A stretch of DNA of 64,000 bases from Prostheceraeus crozeri (taxonomy: Eukaryota; Platyhelminthes; Polycladida; Euryleptidae). A program made the position numbers and the translations under genes. Positions 12,725-22,933 of this stretch are shown here, piece after piece. Position 1 is the first letter of the stretch, and every line of letters starts with the position of its first letter. The stretch spans positions 1-64,000 of the forward strand of contig CAJQUW010000529.1 in NCBI GenBank assembly GCA_907163375.1. The letters are read 5' to 3'. A model generated the notes under the pieces. The model had not been told where the DNA came from. It saw only the letters and a list, made by a program, of their open reading frames with translations, and made no database searches.

Positions 12725-13332
12725 CAGACTTGCAAGGTGAAGCTCTTCCTCACCTATGCCTGATTCTAGTATGGAGATGAGGGCACGAGTGTTTGATCGC
12801 ATCAGGCAAAACAAAGTTTTCGTGCTATGGCCGATTTGCACTCACTAAAACGGATGCCTTTCTGGATAGACAGTCTTGTGGCTATCCGTTCTAGGACTGG
12901 AGCAGCCTCACTTCTCAACTCACCATGTGCTCATGACGACCGGTACACGTTGCCATTCTAATTCTCGGCAATTGTGGTTATTTCGGATGTGCTTCCTTCG
13001 GTCAGCTGCTACCAATGTCGACTCCTCCGAGGTACTCGCTTTAGAAACATTTAGGTTATTTAGCAGGTGTGCCACAGTGAATTCTAAGGCACCAATTCGC
13101 ACCAATTCGGCAGGAGCACATCAGGAGCATCAGCTGTTGTCGTATTTTCTGCCACAGAACCACAACCAGAGCATTTTTCAATTTGTGGGCGTAAATTCGC
13201 GGACTGACAAAAGCTAGCGAACTGATCTCGCGAGGTGTTGTGCCTTGCAGTGACATTTGGGCCTCTTTTACATGTTATAGCATGATGGCCACAAAGGTCG
13301 AGTACCACACCAGGACATCGAGGAAACTGCAA
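12725..13332 (-). pseudogene. Non-LTR retrotransposon relic: C-terminal zinc-finger / restriction-like endonuclease region
   Basis: Read on the minus strand, the segment gives DLCGHHAITCKRG, then RHN, then a DVLLPNW block, LEFTV, and farther on LERIATRLSIQ and a terminal MRSNTRALIS. This order (Cys/His finger, RHN, a P-D-like site, then a D/E-strand and a Leu/Arg-rich tail) matches the C-terminal end of early-branching non-LTR elements with a restriction-like endonuclease (R2/CRE/Dong-like clade). The frame changes several times, so it is a decayed 5'-truncated copy. No reverse transcriptase core is visible upstream at 13340-14000. Confidence 0.65.
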
Positions 13333-13340
13333 GGTACATG

Positions 13341-16300
13341 AAGTAAGGAAAACCTAGCCACCACTTAATGAGAACCGGGAACTCATTATAGGCTACTTGA
13401 TAGTGAAATCCGAATCCAGGCGATGAAATGGCTGATATCCAAGAACCGGACGTTGCGTTGCTGAGCGCATGGAGCCGTTTGAAATCCGATTGACTTAGCT
13501 GACTCGAAAGACTTCATTGCAGATGTCGAGAAGACTCGACATGGGAAGACATGAATTTCTGAGACATTGGATTTTCTTCTGTTAACGAATTATTGCAAAT
13601 TTGATATTTTGGATCAACATGGCAGTTGAAATGGTGTTACCGTCTGCCTTTATCAGCTTATTAGGTTATGACTGTTATTCGTTTTCATCATGGACATGTA
13701 CTATGACTCTATCAGAGACTTCTACATAATTTATTTCTATGTTGACTGATTTCTTTGTATGTCTATGTTTGAATGTCTGGACAGTGGTCTAGACATGAGA
13801 GCATAAACATAGCGACCTGTATTGATTGAATGATGTTTTAAATATAACATCTGGAATCGTCGTATGAGTTGGTTGTGTTGTTATAACCACTGGAAGCAAA
13901 TATTATAACAAATGGTAATTGCCTTCTTTGCTGAATTTGAAACTATATAATCCGAGTATGGTATGCATGAACGAAAAGATGAAAGAAAGGCCGCACTTGA
14001 GATTCGTTTCATTGACCGAAGCCCTAAACTACCGGAGCGAATTCTCAGTTGAGATTGTATCCATGCTTTTTCAGAAAGTTCGATCGCCAAGCTCTCTTCC
14101 AAACAAATCTAACGTCATCGTCATAATTATTTGCACGAAGATAAAAAAAGTCAACTTTCAGTGCAAGGAGCGTTTTCGCTGTCGAGAGAGAGCGCAGTGA
14201 TCGAGATCATTAAGTGAGATCATTAAGTGTGAAGACTGATATCGTGATATATCATGATTTAAATTCCGTAAGAATACATGGTCGTTTAATGCACTGTTTT
14301 TATGACTTTAAATTGAAACTTAGTTTTTTCTTAGTTCATTACATTGTTGCGAAGGACTGTGAATTGCATGAAATAGCCACTGAAAAATGATAAGACCCGC
14401 AGAAATGATCAGGAATTAATAGTAGTAAAAGATATGAAGTTATTAGTAAAGGATGCGAAGTTCGACGGAGTCAATTTCATCAAATATTGTCAGCTACCTG
14501 ACAGAAAACCAGAATACTGTTGATAATTGTGCTAATGATAAATTGTTTACCAATTACATGTTTTTAGTTCTGCATTAGTTGCTCAATGATTTAAAACCAT
14601 TATGATCACCCTGATTTAAACACCATGTAAGGTGAACGAAGGTTCAAAGCAAGACAATTGGCGGAGGCATGTCTTTGTTCTCTCATAGCGGCTGCAGATT
14701 GTTTACGTTCATTGTTTTTACTTTTACACAAATGAGAAAAATATTAAAGAAGTTTGATAAGGACCTATTAAACTTATATGAATATTCGTAACTTAAATAT
14801 TTGTGCTCCTCATTTCGCAAAGATTCAGAGGATACCAAGCATGAATATTTTTGATGAAAAAATGAGAACACGGTATGTTCAACCAAAAAGGTTCAACCAT
14901 CACGATATCACGAATTTTATATTAGTTTACCGATTTTGATGATCAGCATATCAAAAGAGAGCTCAGAAATGCGCATTCTACCTGTGCTTGATTCAGTATC
15001 ATACTCACATGTTTTCTTACTGAAAAATTGAAACTGTAAATTGAACGAGTTTCATATTTTGAACACTGCTCAGCAAATGCCATCACAGATGAAAGTCTGT
15101 CATATCTCATTTTAAAGCTGAGAATGCAAGCCCTAGAATAATGTATGGTGCGTTGTTGTGCAAGGCGATTGTAAGGCATGAGAATCGATTGAATTTTATC
15201 GAAATTTTCGTGGTCCTTTTTTCATGATCATCTCTGCAATGTCAAATGCAGGAAAATCAGCAATCCGTACGCATTGGGACGCGACTTGAAGTTAGTTTAA
15301 GTTGGCACGTCACTCTGAATGTTGCTATCAAATGAAACTTTATCAACATGCCTTTGTGTGGAATATTTTGCTATATTAAAATCGATTTCTTACTTCATTT
15401 TGTCAAGAGCTAGCACTCTAAGTCTGCTTTATGTTTGAAATAAGTTTCGCCTTTTCATTTTGTGGAATATTGTATCTATTTGATTAGATAACATGCATGT
15501 AGAGTGTGATGTAAAAATGCACACTTAAAATATACATTTGAAGTGTTTTGTTCTCCACAATTAGGCGAACGGTAATTCACTCTGGTAATCGCATAATAAA
15601 TGAATGACATACAAAACTCGTGCTTGTTTTGTATTTACAAGTTAGTCTACGGTCTTCGCTGTACACTTTGTTCTGGTATACATTATTATGAGAATTTGAA
15701 CTAAATCGAAGTTCATTTTTAGCTTGGATGCTCGAGCTCCAGTAAATTGTCAATGGGACGCTACATCTCAGATTTACGGAATACTGGATCTGATACGACA
15801 ATTTTATCAAAAAAAGGCATTTCAAATCATTGCTTGTCTTAGAGTTGAAGTTTGTATATTGCAGTTCATGGGTTCAGCGGCATGCTCGAATTTTAAACGT
15901 CAGGGTTAGACAGAGGATTAATTTGAAAAATTGAAGAAATTCCTCAATTGTAATTTTTGAAATAACGATTCCAAGTCCCTTATCTCCGGCGACACTTTTG
16001 TTTTTGGTGCGAGTTGAACTTTCGACTCTGATAAACCTTTGTGGTCACTAGATTTTAAATTCCGAAATATTGGCACTTTATCATTCTGATTATTTTTATA
16101 TTGCAAGAATAGCCGTTTTTCAATTCAAAATAGTTGCATACGGAGAAGATGGTTTCCTAAACTGATTAATTCAAATCAATTTTATTAATCTCCTCACAAA
16201 GTAACTTTATGCCACACTAAATTTCAATCTTTTTCACAGGTCAACATATCGAACTTCAGCACGTGCGCGTAAGTAATTCTGCTTTTTCTTGACGCTATAT

Positions 16301-17144
16301 TCAAATAACATTGAAGATATTGCATGTTTTCTATTCAGTCAATGTTAGTCAGTCTGCACTATTGACGCAATAATTAGTTGAGCATTGTGCTTGAATATCC
16401 TCATTTTCTTTGAGTAACCTGTTCTAATTTGATATCTCAGAATAATCTCAGCATTTTTATTAGAACAGTTATTTAAGTATAAAATTGTTTTTTAATAAAA
16501 AGTGAAATGAATGATTTTCAAGATGATATTAAGAGCGAGTTTAAGCTATGCTCCTGTAAGCATCTCTTTGTTAAAATTATCAGTCTACAACTTCATCAAC
16601 AACATTTCAAGACATAAAGAGACAGAATAGGCTATTTCTGAGAATGAGAGTCACAGGAATAAAAAGAGAGGCATAAAAAGGAATCCTAGCGTGCAAGTTT
16701 TGTATTTATATCGTTATATCATATTGATAGGTAATCAATAATATCAAAAATGTAAGATCAGATGACATGCTAATCCATTTGTATTGGGCAGTGTATTTTA
16801 CTCTGTCAGAAAAAAGCATGTTTACAGATTTGGTCATTTCAGCCTTTAAATCAAGCCTTCGGTCATACTTTTAGGCCTACAATAAGCACTGTGTTGCTGA
16901 TTCGTTCCGCTACAGTCAAGAAGGCATGAATCTTACAATGTATTTGTGAACGCTTATCTGAGTAACATGGGTTTGAGTAAGGGTTGGCAATCATGTGAAA
17001 AAACTAGTTTTTTCCTGGGGATTTTAAACTAACTAGTTTTTGTTAGTCGATTTATTGACATGGGACGGATCCGCATATCTACACTGGACTTTGTATTCTA
17101 ACTAATCCTGCTTTTGGATTCGTCTGTCGCTGCTACTCTGGAGG
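13341..17144. other. Gene-free spacer
   Basis: Frames of 60-93 codons (for example 13919-14200 and 15577-15825) overlap in opposite directions and show no domain. A 29 nt candidate microexon at 16240-16268 has a strong pyrimidine tract and a GTAAGTAA donor. Nothing else stands out. Confidence 0.45.
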
Positions 17145-17570
17145 TGATGCGATTCTATCTCAGACATTGTATGCGATGGTAGAGAGAGGTGGAAATATCC
17201 GTCTGCCCTTAGCTTAGGTGATTGCGCAAGCGCGCGCACTGCGTGAGGAAAGTTGTATTAGGGAACACACGAGCTGTCGTTGTCACATTGAAGACTGAAC
17301 ATCTGCTAAGTGAACAGCACTTTGACTAAATGTTTCTCCGCCATAAATTCATCATATGGAAATATTATTCACATCGTTCGACTCCTCACGATCTAACTTT
17401 GCTGATTGTGTGCGTTCAATGCGGTGTCAGGGGTTTAGTTTATCAGAATTCAGGCTTGAATTTGCAATGGAAAATTGAACTTTCTGCCCCTCGGGACTAG
17501 TTCCAAGCGTAACCATTAGTATTAAAAAATGTCATCTTTTGACCCAAACACGCAGATAGAGCAATTTATC
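17145..17570 (+). repeat. Dispersed repeat C, copy 1 (unclassified)
   Basis: About 425 bp are alignable to 42258-42700 in the same orientation. Shared blocks include CTCAGACATTGTATGC, GCTGTCGTTGTCACATTGAA and CTGCCCCTCGGGACTAG. Differences are mainly substitutions and small indels. No terminal inverted repeats or target duplications are visible, so this may be an internal or 3' piece of a larger element. A weak frame ending LSAPRD is shared by both copies, but I do not recognise it. Confidence 0.75.
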
Positions 17571-17777
17571 TCTGTGGTAAATACATCCGATTTCATGAGC
17601 TTTTTTTGGCCGATGTACATGGCATGTAATTAACTACAACTTGATGAAACTAATCATTTTATGGTAGCCCTGTCTGTTGTCGTCAGTGGAATACACCGAG
17701 TAATTTTAGAATGGATGTTTGCACGAATTTAGTCCGTTAATTTTGAATCATTTATGATGAAAAGAGGAATAAGATAC

Positions 17778-18010
17778 CGTAAAACGGGGTGAGTTCGCCA
17801 CTTGTAAGGGGTGCTTCTTTTCGTTTTTTTCGTTAGGAAAAGTGTTACCCAACCATTTTTCTTAGTTCAAACTTGATATTGTCTTTCGAATAAAACATCA
17901 TTGTGGGTTGAATTCGCCACAAACAATTTTACAGTATTTAATGCTATTATAGACAGCTGGAGTGAAGTGGTTGTGATTGTTTGTTTGAGGGCGAGTTCGC
18001 TGCCCAATGA
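17778..18010 (+). mobile_element. Possible relic of a pogo/mariner-type element end
   Basis: TACCGTAAAACGGGGTGAGT is followed by three repeats of a GAGTTCGCC/GAATTCGCC motif. This resembles the TIR plus subterminal CGCCC repeats of the pogo element at 55.9-59.7 kb, but the sequence differs and I found no opposite end. The AT-rich stretch 18011-18600 contains 74-127 codon frames with no domain. Confidence 0.3.
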
Positions 18011-18601
18011 AAAAAATATGAAAAACATCAAGTTTTAACTGAATGGCGTGCAATGGCATGCAATGGGAGCAATGTTAAAATAGCAAATACAACGTTTGTG
18101 CAGCACATGCAGCTATACTCGAATATATGATGACTATCATTCCTGTTGTCATAAAAACGCAGGTTATACCAGCTTTGACCAATTTTCCCATTTTTGTAGT
18201 TTTTCCCAGGACGGTATTTACCGGTCCAACCCTTGTTTGAGTGGAAACATGGCCATCTCAACTGTAGAAAGATTCGGATGCAGTATGAGACGAAAATATG
18301 AAGAAGGTTGTTTACTATGATGCTTGCTATTAAAGTTTGACATTTAGCAATGTAATTTTCCCCAACAGCCAACAATAAATCTAAAATTGTCTCGCACACA
18401 TCTACATACACTTTCCCTGATATTTTCCTTTATTAAAAAATATCTCCATTCAAAATGTCAGCTAAATTCATTTATTTATTTAGAAAGGAACGATTTGGTT
18501 CCCTTAGCTTTTTGCTGTGAATCTTTCAGAACTAAACCGTGTAACTTTGACTATTAGTTTTAGGATATATTCAAAGTTTTCCCCAAATTCGTTGGATATA
18601 G

Positions 18602-18722
18602 CCACAGAGTAAGTATATACATGTAGTAGGTTGAGTTTCGACTCAAAAAGTATCTCTGTACAGTGAAAATTTTTATATCAAATGATTCAGCTTTTTGCGG
18701 AGATTACGTTCCTGCGGTCAAT
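18602..18722 (+). mobile_element. hAT MITE family A, 5' fragment
   Basis: This fragment starts at an eroded terminus (ACAGAGTAAG instead of CATAGAGTA) and continues through the family's conserved stretch TTTTTGCGGAGATTACGTTC, then stops matching. It is a truncated relative of the full-length copies at 19583, 33887 and 37827. Confidence 0.75.
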
Positions 18723-19574
18723 ACAGGCACTTATTTCAACGTGATTTATTACCATCGAATGAGCTGTTCTCATTGATGACATTATATTCATTGTTGTTTT
18801 GATCTGCATGCAATGGCAACAACTTACTCGACAAAAACAGCCTAATATCCTCTTTTTATGTCTAAAATTCTGCTTTTTTAGCTTCTGCTGCTACAGAATA
18901 GTACTTCATTTTACTTATTACAATTTGAAAACTTCAAACCCATTTCGGAATGAAATTGCCATCATTCAATTTACTTCTACATAACTAATAATTCGAATCT
19001 TCGATGCTATAGGATGCCGTAGGTACTCCTTATTATATCCATTATGAAAAATTCTCCTATCACTTTTGTTTTTCACCAGTTACATGTACTAATAGCTAAA
19101 TAGTTAAATGTTTTCTTTCAGAGACTTGTATGTATAATTCCTTTAACTGCTGTTATTTGAGTTCACGTTGAATTTGTTGAAGTACTGTGTCACTTACAAT
19201 TGATGAGTTCATCAATTATTTCAGCACAAATAGACTTTTGTCTGCATTATTTGTCTCTTACAACGAATGAGTAAATAGGAAGTGCAAGTATGTAATATAA
19301 ACCTCTTACAAGAAAAATAGAAACATTATATAGTTATAGCTAGCTCTTGAGGTTTATACTGCTTTTTATAGACTAGCTATGGCATGATATAGCTATGGCG
19401 AGGTTTACATCTACTATAGCTAGGCAATAAAAGAAGTTTTTACCTCAAAAGCTAGCTATAATGATATTATCAACCGACATGACAACAAAGTGTAATACAT
19501 TGAAAATGTATTACCACTGCTATATTGCATTTCACTCTCGACGGCTTTGGAGGTCATAAAAATGATTGAAATGA
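18723..19574. other. Gene-free spacer
   Basis: AT-rich sequence with a few self-complementary TAGCTAT motifs around 19340-19460 (TATAGCTAGCTC, CTAGCTATGG, AAAGCTAGCTAT). No gene is supported. Confidence 0.45.
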
Positions 19575-19582
19575 GTTTGAAA

Positions 19583-20240
19583 CATAGAGTAGGGATATAT
19601 AGGTAGAGTATCGACTCACAAAAGTATCTGTATACAGTGAAAATTTTATATCAAAAGATTCAGTTTTTTGCGGAGATTACGTTCCCGTGGTCCAACAAAT
19701 TATTTGATCAGTTTTAAAAAAGTGAAAATTTTGCCAATTTATATACTACCGAGATGACTCCTCTATGTAAGTAGTGTGCAACAAGTTGGATATCAAGAGG
19801 AATGAATATTTGCTAATAAGCATCCTAACTATGCGGAAATTAAGCTGATTATCAAATGAATTTCATACTTCGTATTATAATGGAAGTCTTCATGAAAAAG
19901 TCGACATCTTATTGTGCTTTCTTGGCTGAAATTTCATATTTCTAATTCATGAAAGCAATAGCAAGTCATCGAGTTGCCAATTTAACAAATATTACCTCTC
20001 CAAGGCTGTCATGACACGGAGGATCTGTGAAATAATATCATTTCATTCTGCTTTGCTATCATGATCAGTCAATTCCGTTGTAATTTCTTCAAAACTGCAG
20101 AAATGTGCATATCTCACATTTTGAAACAATGCCGACTGTATCTCCCTTGAGTTCATTTAATAAAATCGAAAGTGTATATGTACACATTAGGGATTTAATA
20201 AATGCGGAGTTACCACTCTACCCAATATACTTACTCTATG
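19583..20240 (+). mobile_element. hAT MITE family A, copy 1
   Basis: Terminal inverted repeats begin CATAGAGTA at both ends and extend about 28 bp to GGTAGAGT. The flanking 8-mers are GTTTGAAA (19575-19582) and GTTTGAGA (20241-20248), matching at seven of eight positions. At 658 bp it is shorter than the 770-780 bp copies because an internal block present in the others is missing. It has no coding capacity. Confidence 0.88.
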
Positions 20241-20279
20241 GTTTGAGATGCATTATTGCCCGGAATTGGAGGGTATATA

Positions 20280-20732
20280 CACCAGGTGACATGCCAAGTG
20301 GGGATTAACGCGTAATTACGGAGCACCCCAAACATCCGTGGTAAAAGACATTCTATTCTTCTACGCGCCTACATACGCGCTGCACTAAGAGTCAGAAATC
20401 ACTTGATCTGATGCTGTTAAAACATGGGAAATATTTATGAATACGCGCGGGCAAGCGTTTATAGTTTGCGCGTCGTCCACGGTTGTCTGCGTTGCCGCTT
20501 GAACCACGGATGAATCGCTAAGCATGTTCTATGTTCCCTGAGCATGAAATTGAGGTCCTATCACATTGTTTAGCCTCTGATACATGCAGACACATGAGAC
20601 GCAAAGTCTATATAACAGGACTGCCGACTATAATAACTTATATAACAGATGTTGCAGCAATGTCCCGCATAGCCATGGATGTTTAGGGTCATGTGTAATT
20701 ACGCGTGATTGAGCGTGGCATGTCACCTAGTG
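20280..20732. mobile_element. MITE with about 55-60 bp TIRs and TA flanks
   Basis: The left end reads CACCAGGTGACATGCCA and the right end is its near-perfect complement. Complementarity continues through CGCGTAATTAC to AAACATCC (about 60 bp, with small indels). TA precedes the left end (20278-20279) and follows the right (20733-20734), suggesting Tc1/mariner-type mobilisation. The 330 bp interior is non-coding. A rearranged relative lies at 33772-33824. Confidence 0.75.
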
Positions 20733-20734
20733 TA

Positions 20735-20849
20735 CTGTCGCACAGTAGCGTTTTATGAAGTTGTTTATTCCACTGCTGAGAGTGTTCTAATGCACTTGCA
20801 TCCACACTTTTGTTGATCGTGGGCAACAGCTCACGATTAAGATATTAAG
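20735..20849. other. Short spacer before the Crypton relic
   Basis: This stretch separates the TA-flanked MITE from the recombinase relic. Its right part may already belong to the relic, whose upstream limit I cannot place. Confidence 0.3.
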
Positions 20850-21960
20850 GCAACTGATTCTCGTCACCGATTCAATTATCTGTTGACATAAGCTGATCAT
20901 GTAGCGTTTTGCGATCTGTTCTACACAAGAAATCAACGGGACTATTGCAGAATCTACGTCCAGTAACACCAGGAAGAACAACAGCTGGTGCACGAAAGGC
21001 TGGGTGTCATGGCGGTATGCCCAGTCTTCTCCAATTCCCGACATTGGAGGAACTGTCGACCGCTGATGAGAAAGTGACCTCGAGTGCACTGTGTCATTTC
21101 ATCTACGAGATCAGAAGGCAAGACGGGAAAGAATATCCGCCCTACACGCCCTACACTGCCCTAAGAAATGACAGACCGAGTCTTCAAGTATTGTCAAAGG
21201 AAGACATGGCATTCTGCTACTTCCGAAAATGCCTCGACGCAAAGATGATTGATCTCACCAAAAGAAGAATCGGAACATCACGAACTCGAGCAAATCCGGT
21301 ATTAGTTGAGCATGAAACACAGCTATGGAATAAGTGCGCCTTTTCTTTGAATGATATCTTCGGTCTATTAGGTGGTTTACTTCTACATATGCAAAGCTTT
21401 CGGTCTACGGGCCTCAGACGAACATAGAAGGCCAGAAGTGTCACAAATATCATTTGGAGAAGATTCCTTGGGGAAACATATTCGATTTTCCGGTCGAGAT
21501 AATAAGTCATACAAAGCTCGTTTCGGACAATCCAAGATCCATCTACAAAATAATATAAAAATACATCAAATCACTACAACGATGTGACATTTTTCAAGGT
21601 CCGTTTTATCGCCGTCATTTGAATATGATATCCAATGAGCCTCGCTTTGGAAAAGCACTAGTCAACAAGATCGCACAGCTGTTACCTAAAGCTGCCACAA
21701 CTGCTGGGTTGTCGGGAAACTTTACAGGACATTCCGAAAAAGTAATTTACGCCACCACATTATTTCAGCAAAATTTTGATGAGCAACTAATCAAGGACAG
21801 AACAGGCCATCGAAACGGATCTGTCAGACATTACAAACGTGTCTGTGAAAGACCAGGCCATCAGCGCAGCTCTCGAACCTCCACCTCCAAAAAAGAACCT
21901 TTTCGACTGCTCCAGTCAAAACAGTTCTGATTTCAACTTGACTGTTTCTCTTGCATGAAT
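20850..21960 (+). pseudogene. Crypton-type tyrosine recombinase relic (DUF3504-like)
   Basis: Three adjacent reading frames give consecutive parts of a Crypton/DUF3504 recombinase. The first (20909-21427) has FIYEIRRQDGKEYPPYT and ETQLWNKCAFS. The second (21372-21587) has the box-I-like FGLRASDEHR with the first catalytic Arg. The third (21619-21930) has DEQLIKDRTGHR and VRHYKR with the nucleophilic Tyr. In the third block the usual HSLRAT motif reads GHSEKV, so the Arg of the HxxR motif is lost. At least two frame changes separate the blocks, and the tail LEPPPPKK lies in yet another frame. The element is dead. Its termini were not identified. Such recombinases mobilise Cryptons and have been domesticated in vertebrate ZMYM and QRICH1 proteins. 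Confidence 0.8.
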
Positions 21961-22933
21961 AAAGAGAAACATTTGTGCTACTTTGGAATACTTTTTTGGA
22001 TTTTAAATAGTTTGTCATTAAATATTCAAATTTCATGCATTTGAAATAGACGCAAGATTAATTGAAAATAAAGTGAATAAAGAACTTTTAGATCAATTAA
22101 AATATATGTAAAAAATCTCAAAAAATGAAACATTACACATCAAATTAGAATTTTCATCTAGAACAAATTATATACATGTACTGTATACTGCACGTCCGGA
22201 TACTAGCTGTCTCACAATCTAAACGTACACAAAAGAGCGAATTTATTCATCAATTATTCACTCGGTATGAAACTGGCAGCAACAGAAAACAACCCCATTC
22301 AGAATATTGAAAACAATCCATTGAGAATGATGGCAAAGCAGTATCTGAATGCTGATATAGCATAGAAACACTTGCAGAAATCTGCAGTTACCCGACGTGG
22401 TATCTATGATTCATGCAGGTCATATAGCGAGAAATGTCGGTTGACTGTAAAACTGTGGCGACAATTTGGTTGCACCATTATATGCCCGCCGATTTCACAT
22501 AAAATTCTCACCGTACCAGATAGTCATGAACCGTCGTCCGTCACTCAAGTTTGAGGATCCATTAATGAATGCATTGGCAAACTGATATTTCAAATCATTT
22601 CTAGAGAGAAATCTGAATTTCAAATCTACTCACATTTTGCAGACATTCATAGACTTTCAAACTTTTCATGAATTATCATCTATTAAGAGAGCAAACTACC
22701 ATAGACTTCAATAAAAGTCAATCAAAGATTTCTTAATCTCTCCAATATCTGTGACTAACGGTGATCAATAATTGCAATATTCATAGACTTCTCAAGAGTC
22801 ACATACAATAGCACTGCATCATGGATTTTGCGGGGAGAAATATCAAACAGGCTGACGCAGCCTCGTCTATGTCTGATATTACTCCCCTAAAAACTATTAC
22901 TAGCCTCAAACAGCTGGAAGGCTTACACTCAGT
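21961..22933. other. Gene-free spacer up to the minisatellite
   Basis: AT-rich sequence without a recognisable gene. The last bases before the array (about 22880-22933) are ordinary AT-rich DNA, so the transition to the GC-rich array is abrupt. Confidence 0.5.

Noticed and set aside
18028-18411. 127-codon minus-strand frame and an overlapping 74-codon plus-strand frame
   Set aside because: No domain, no splice context, and both strands are open over the same bases.
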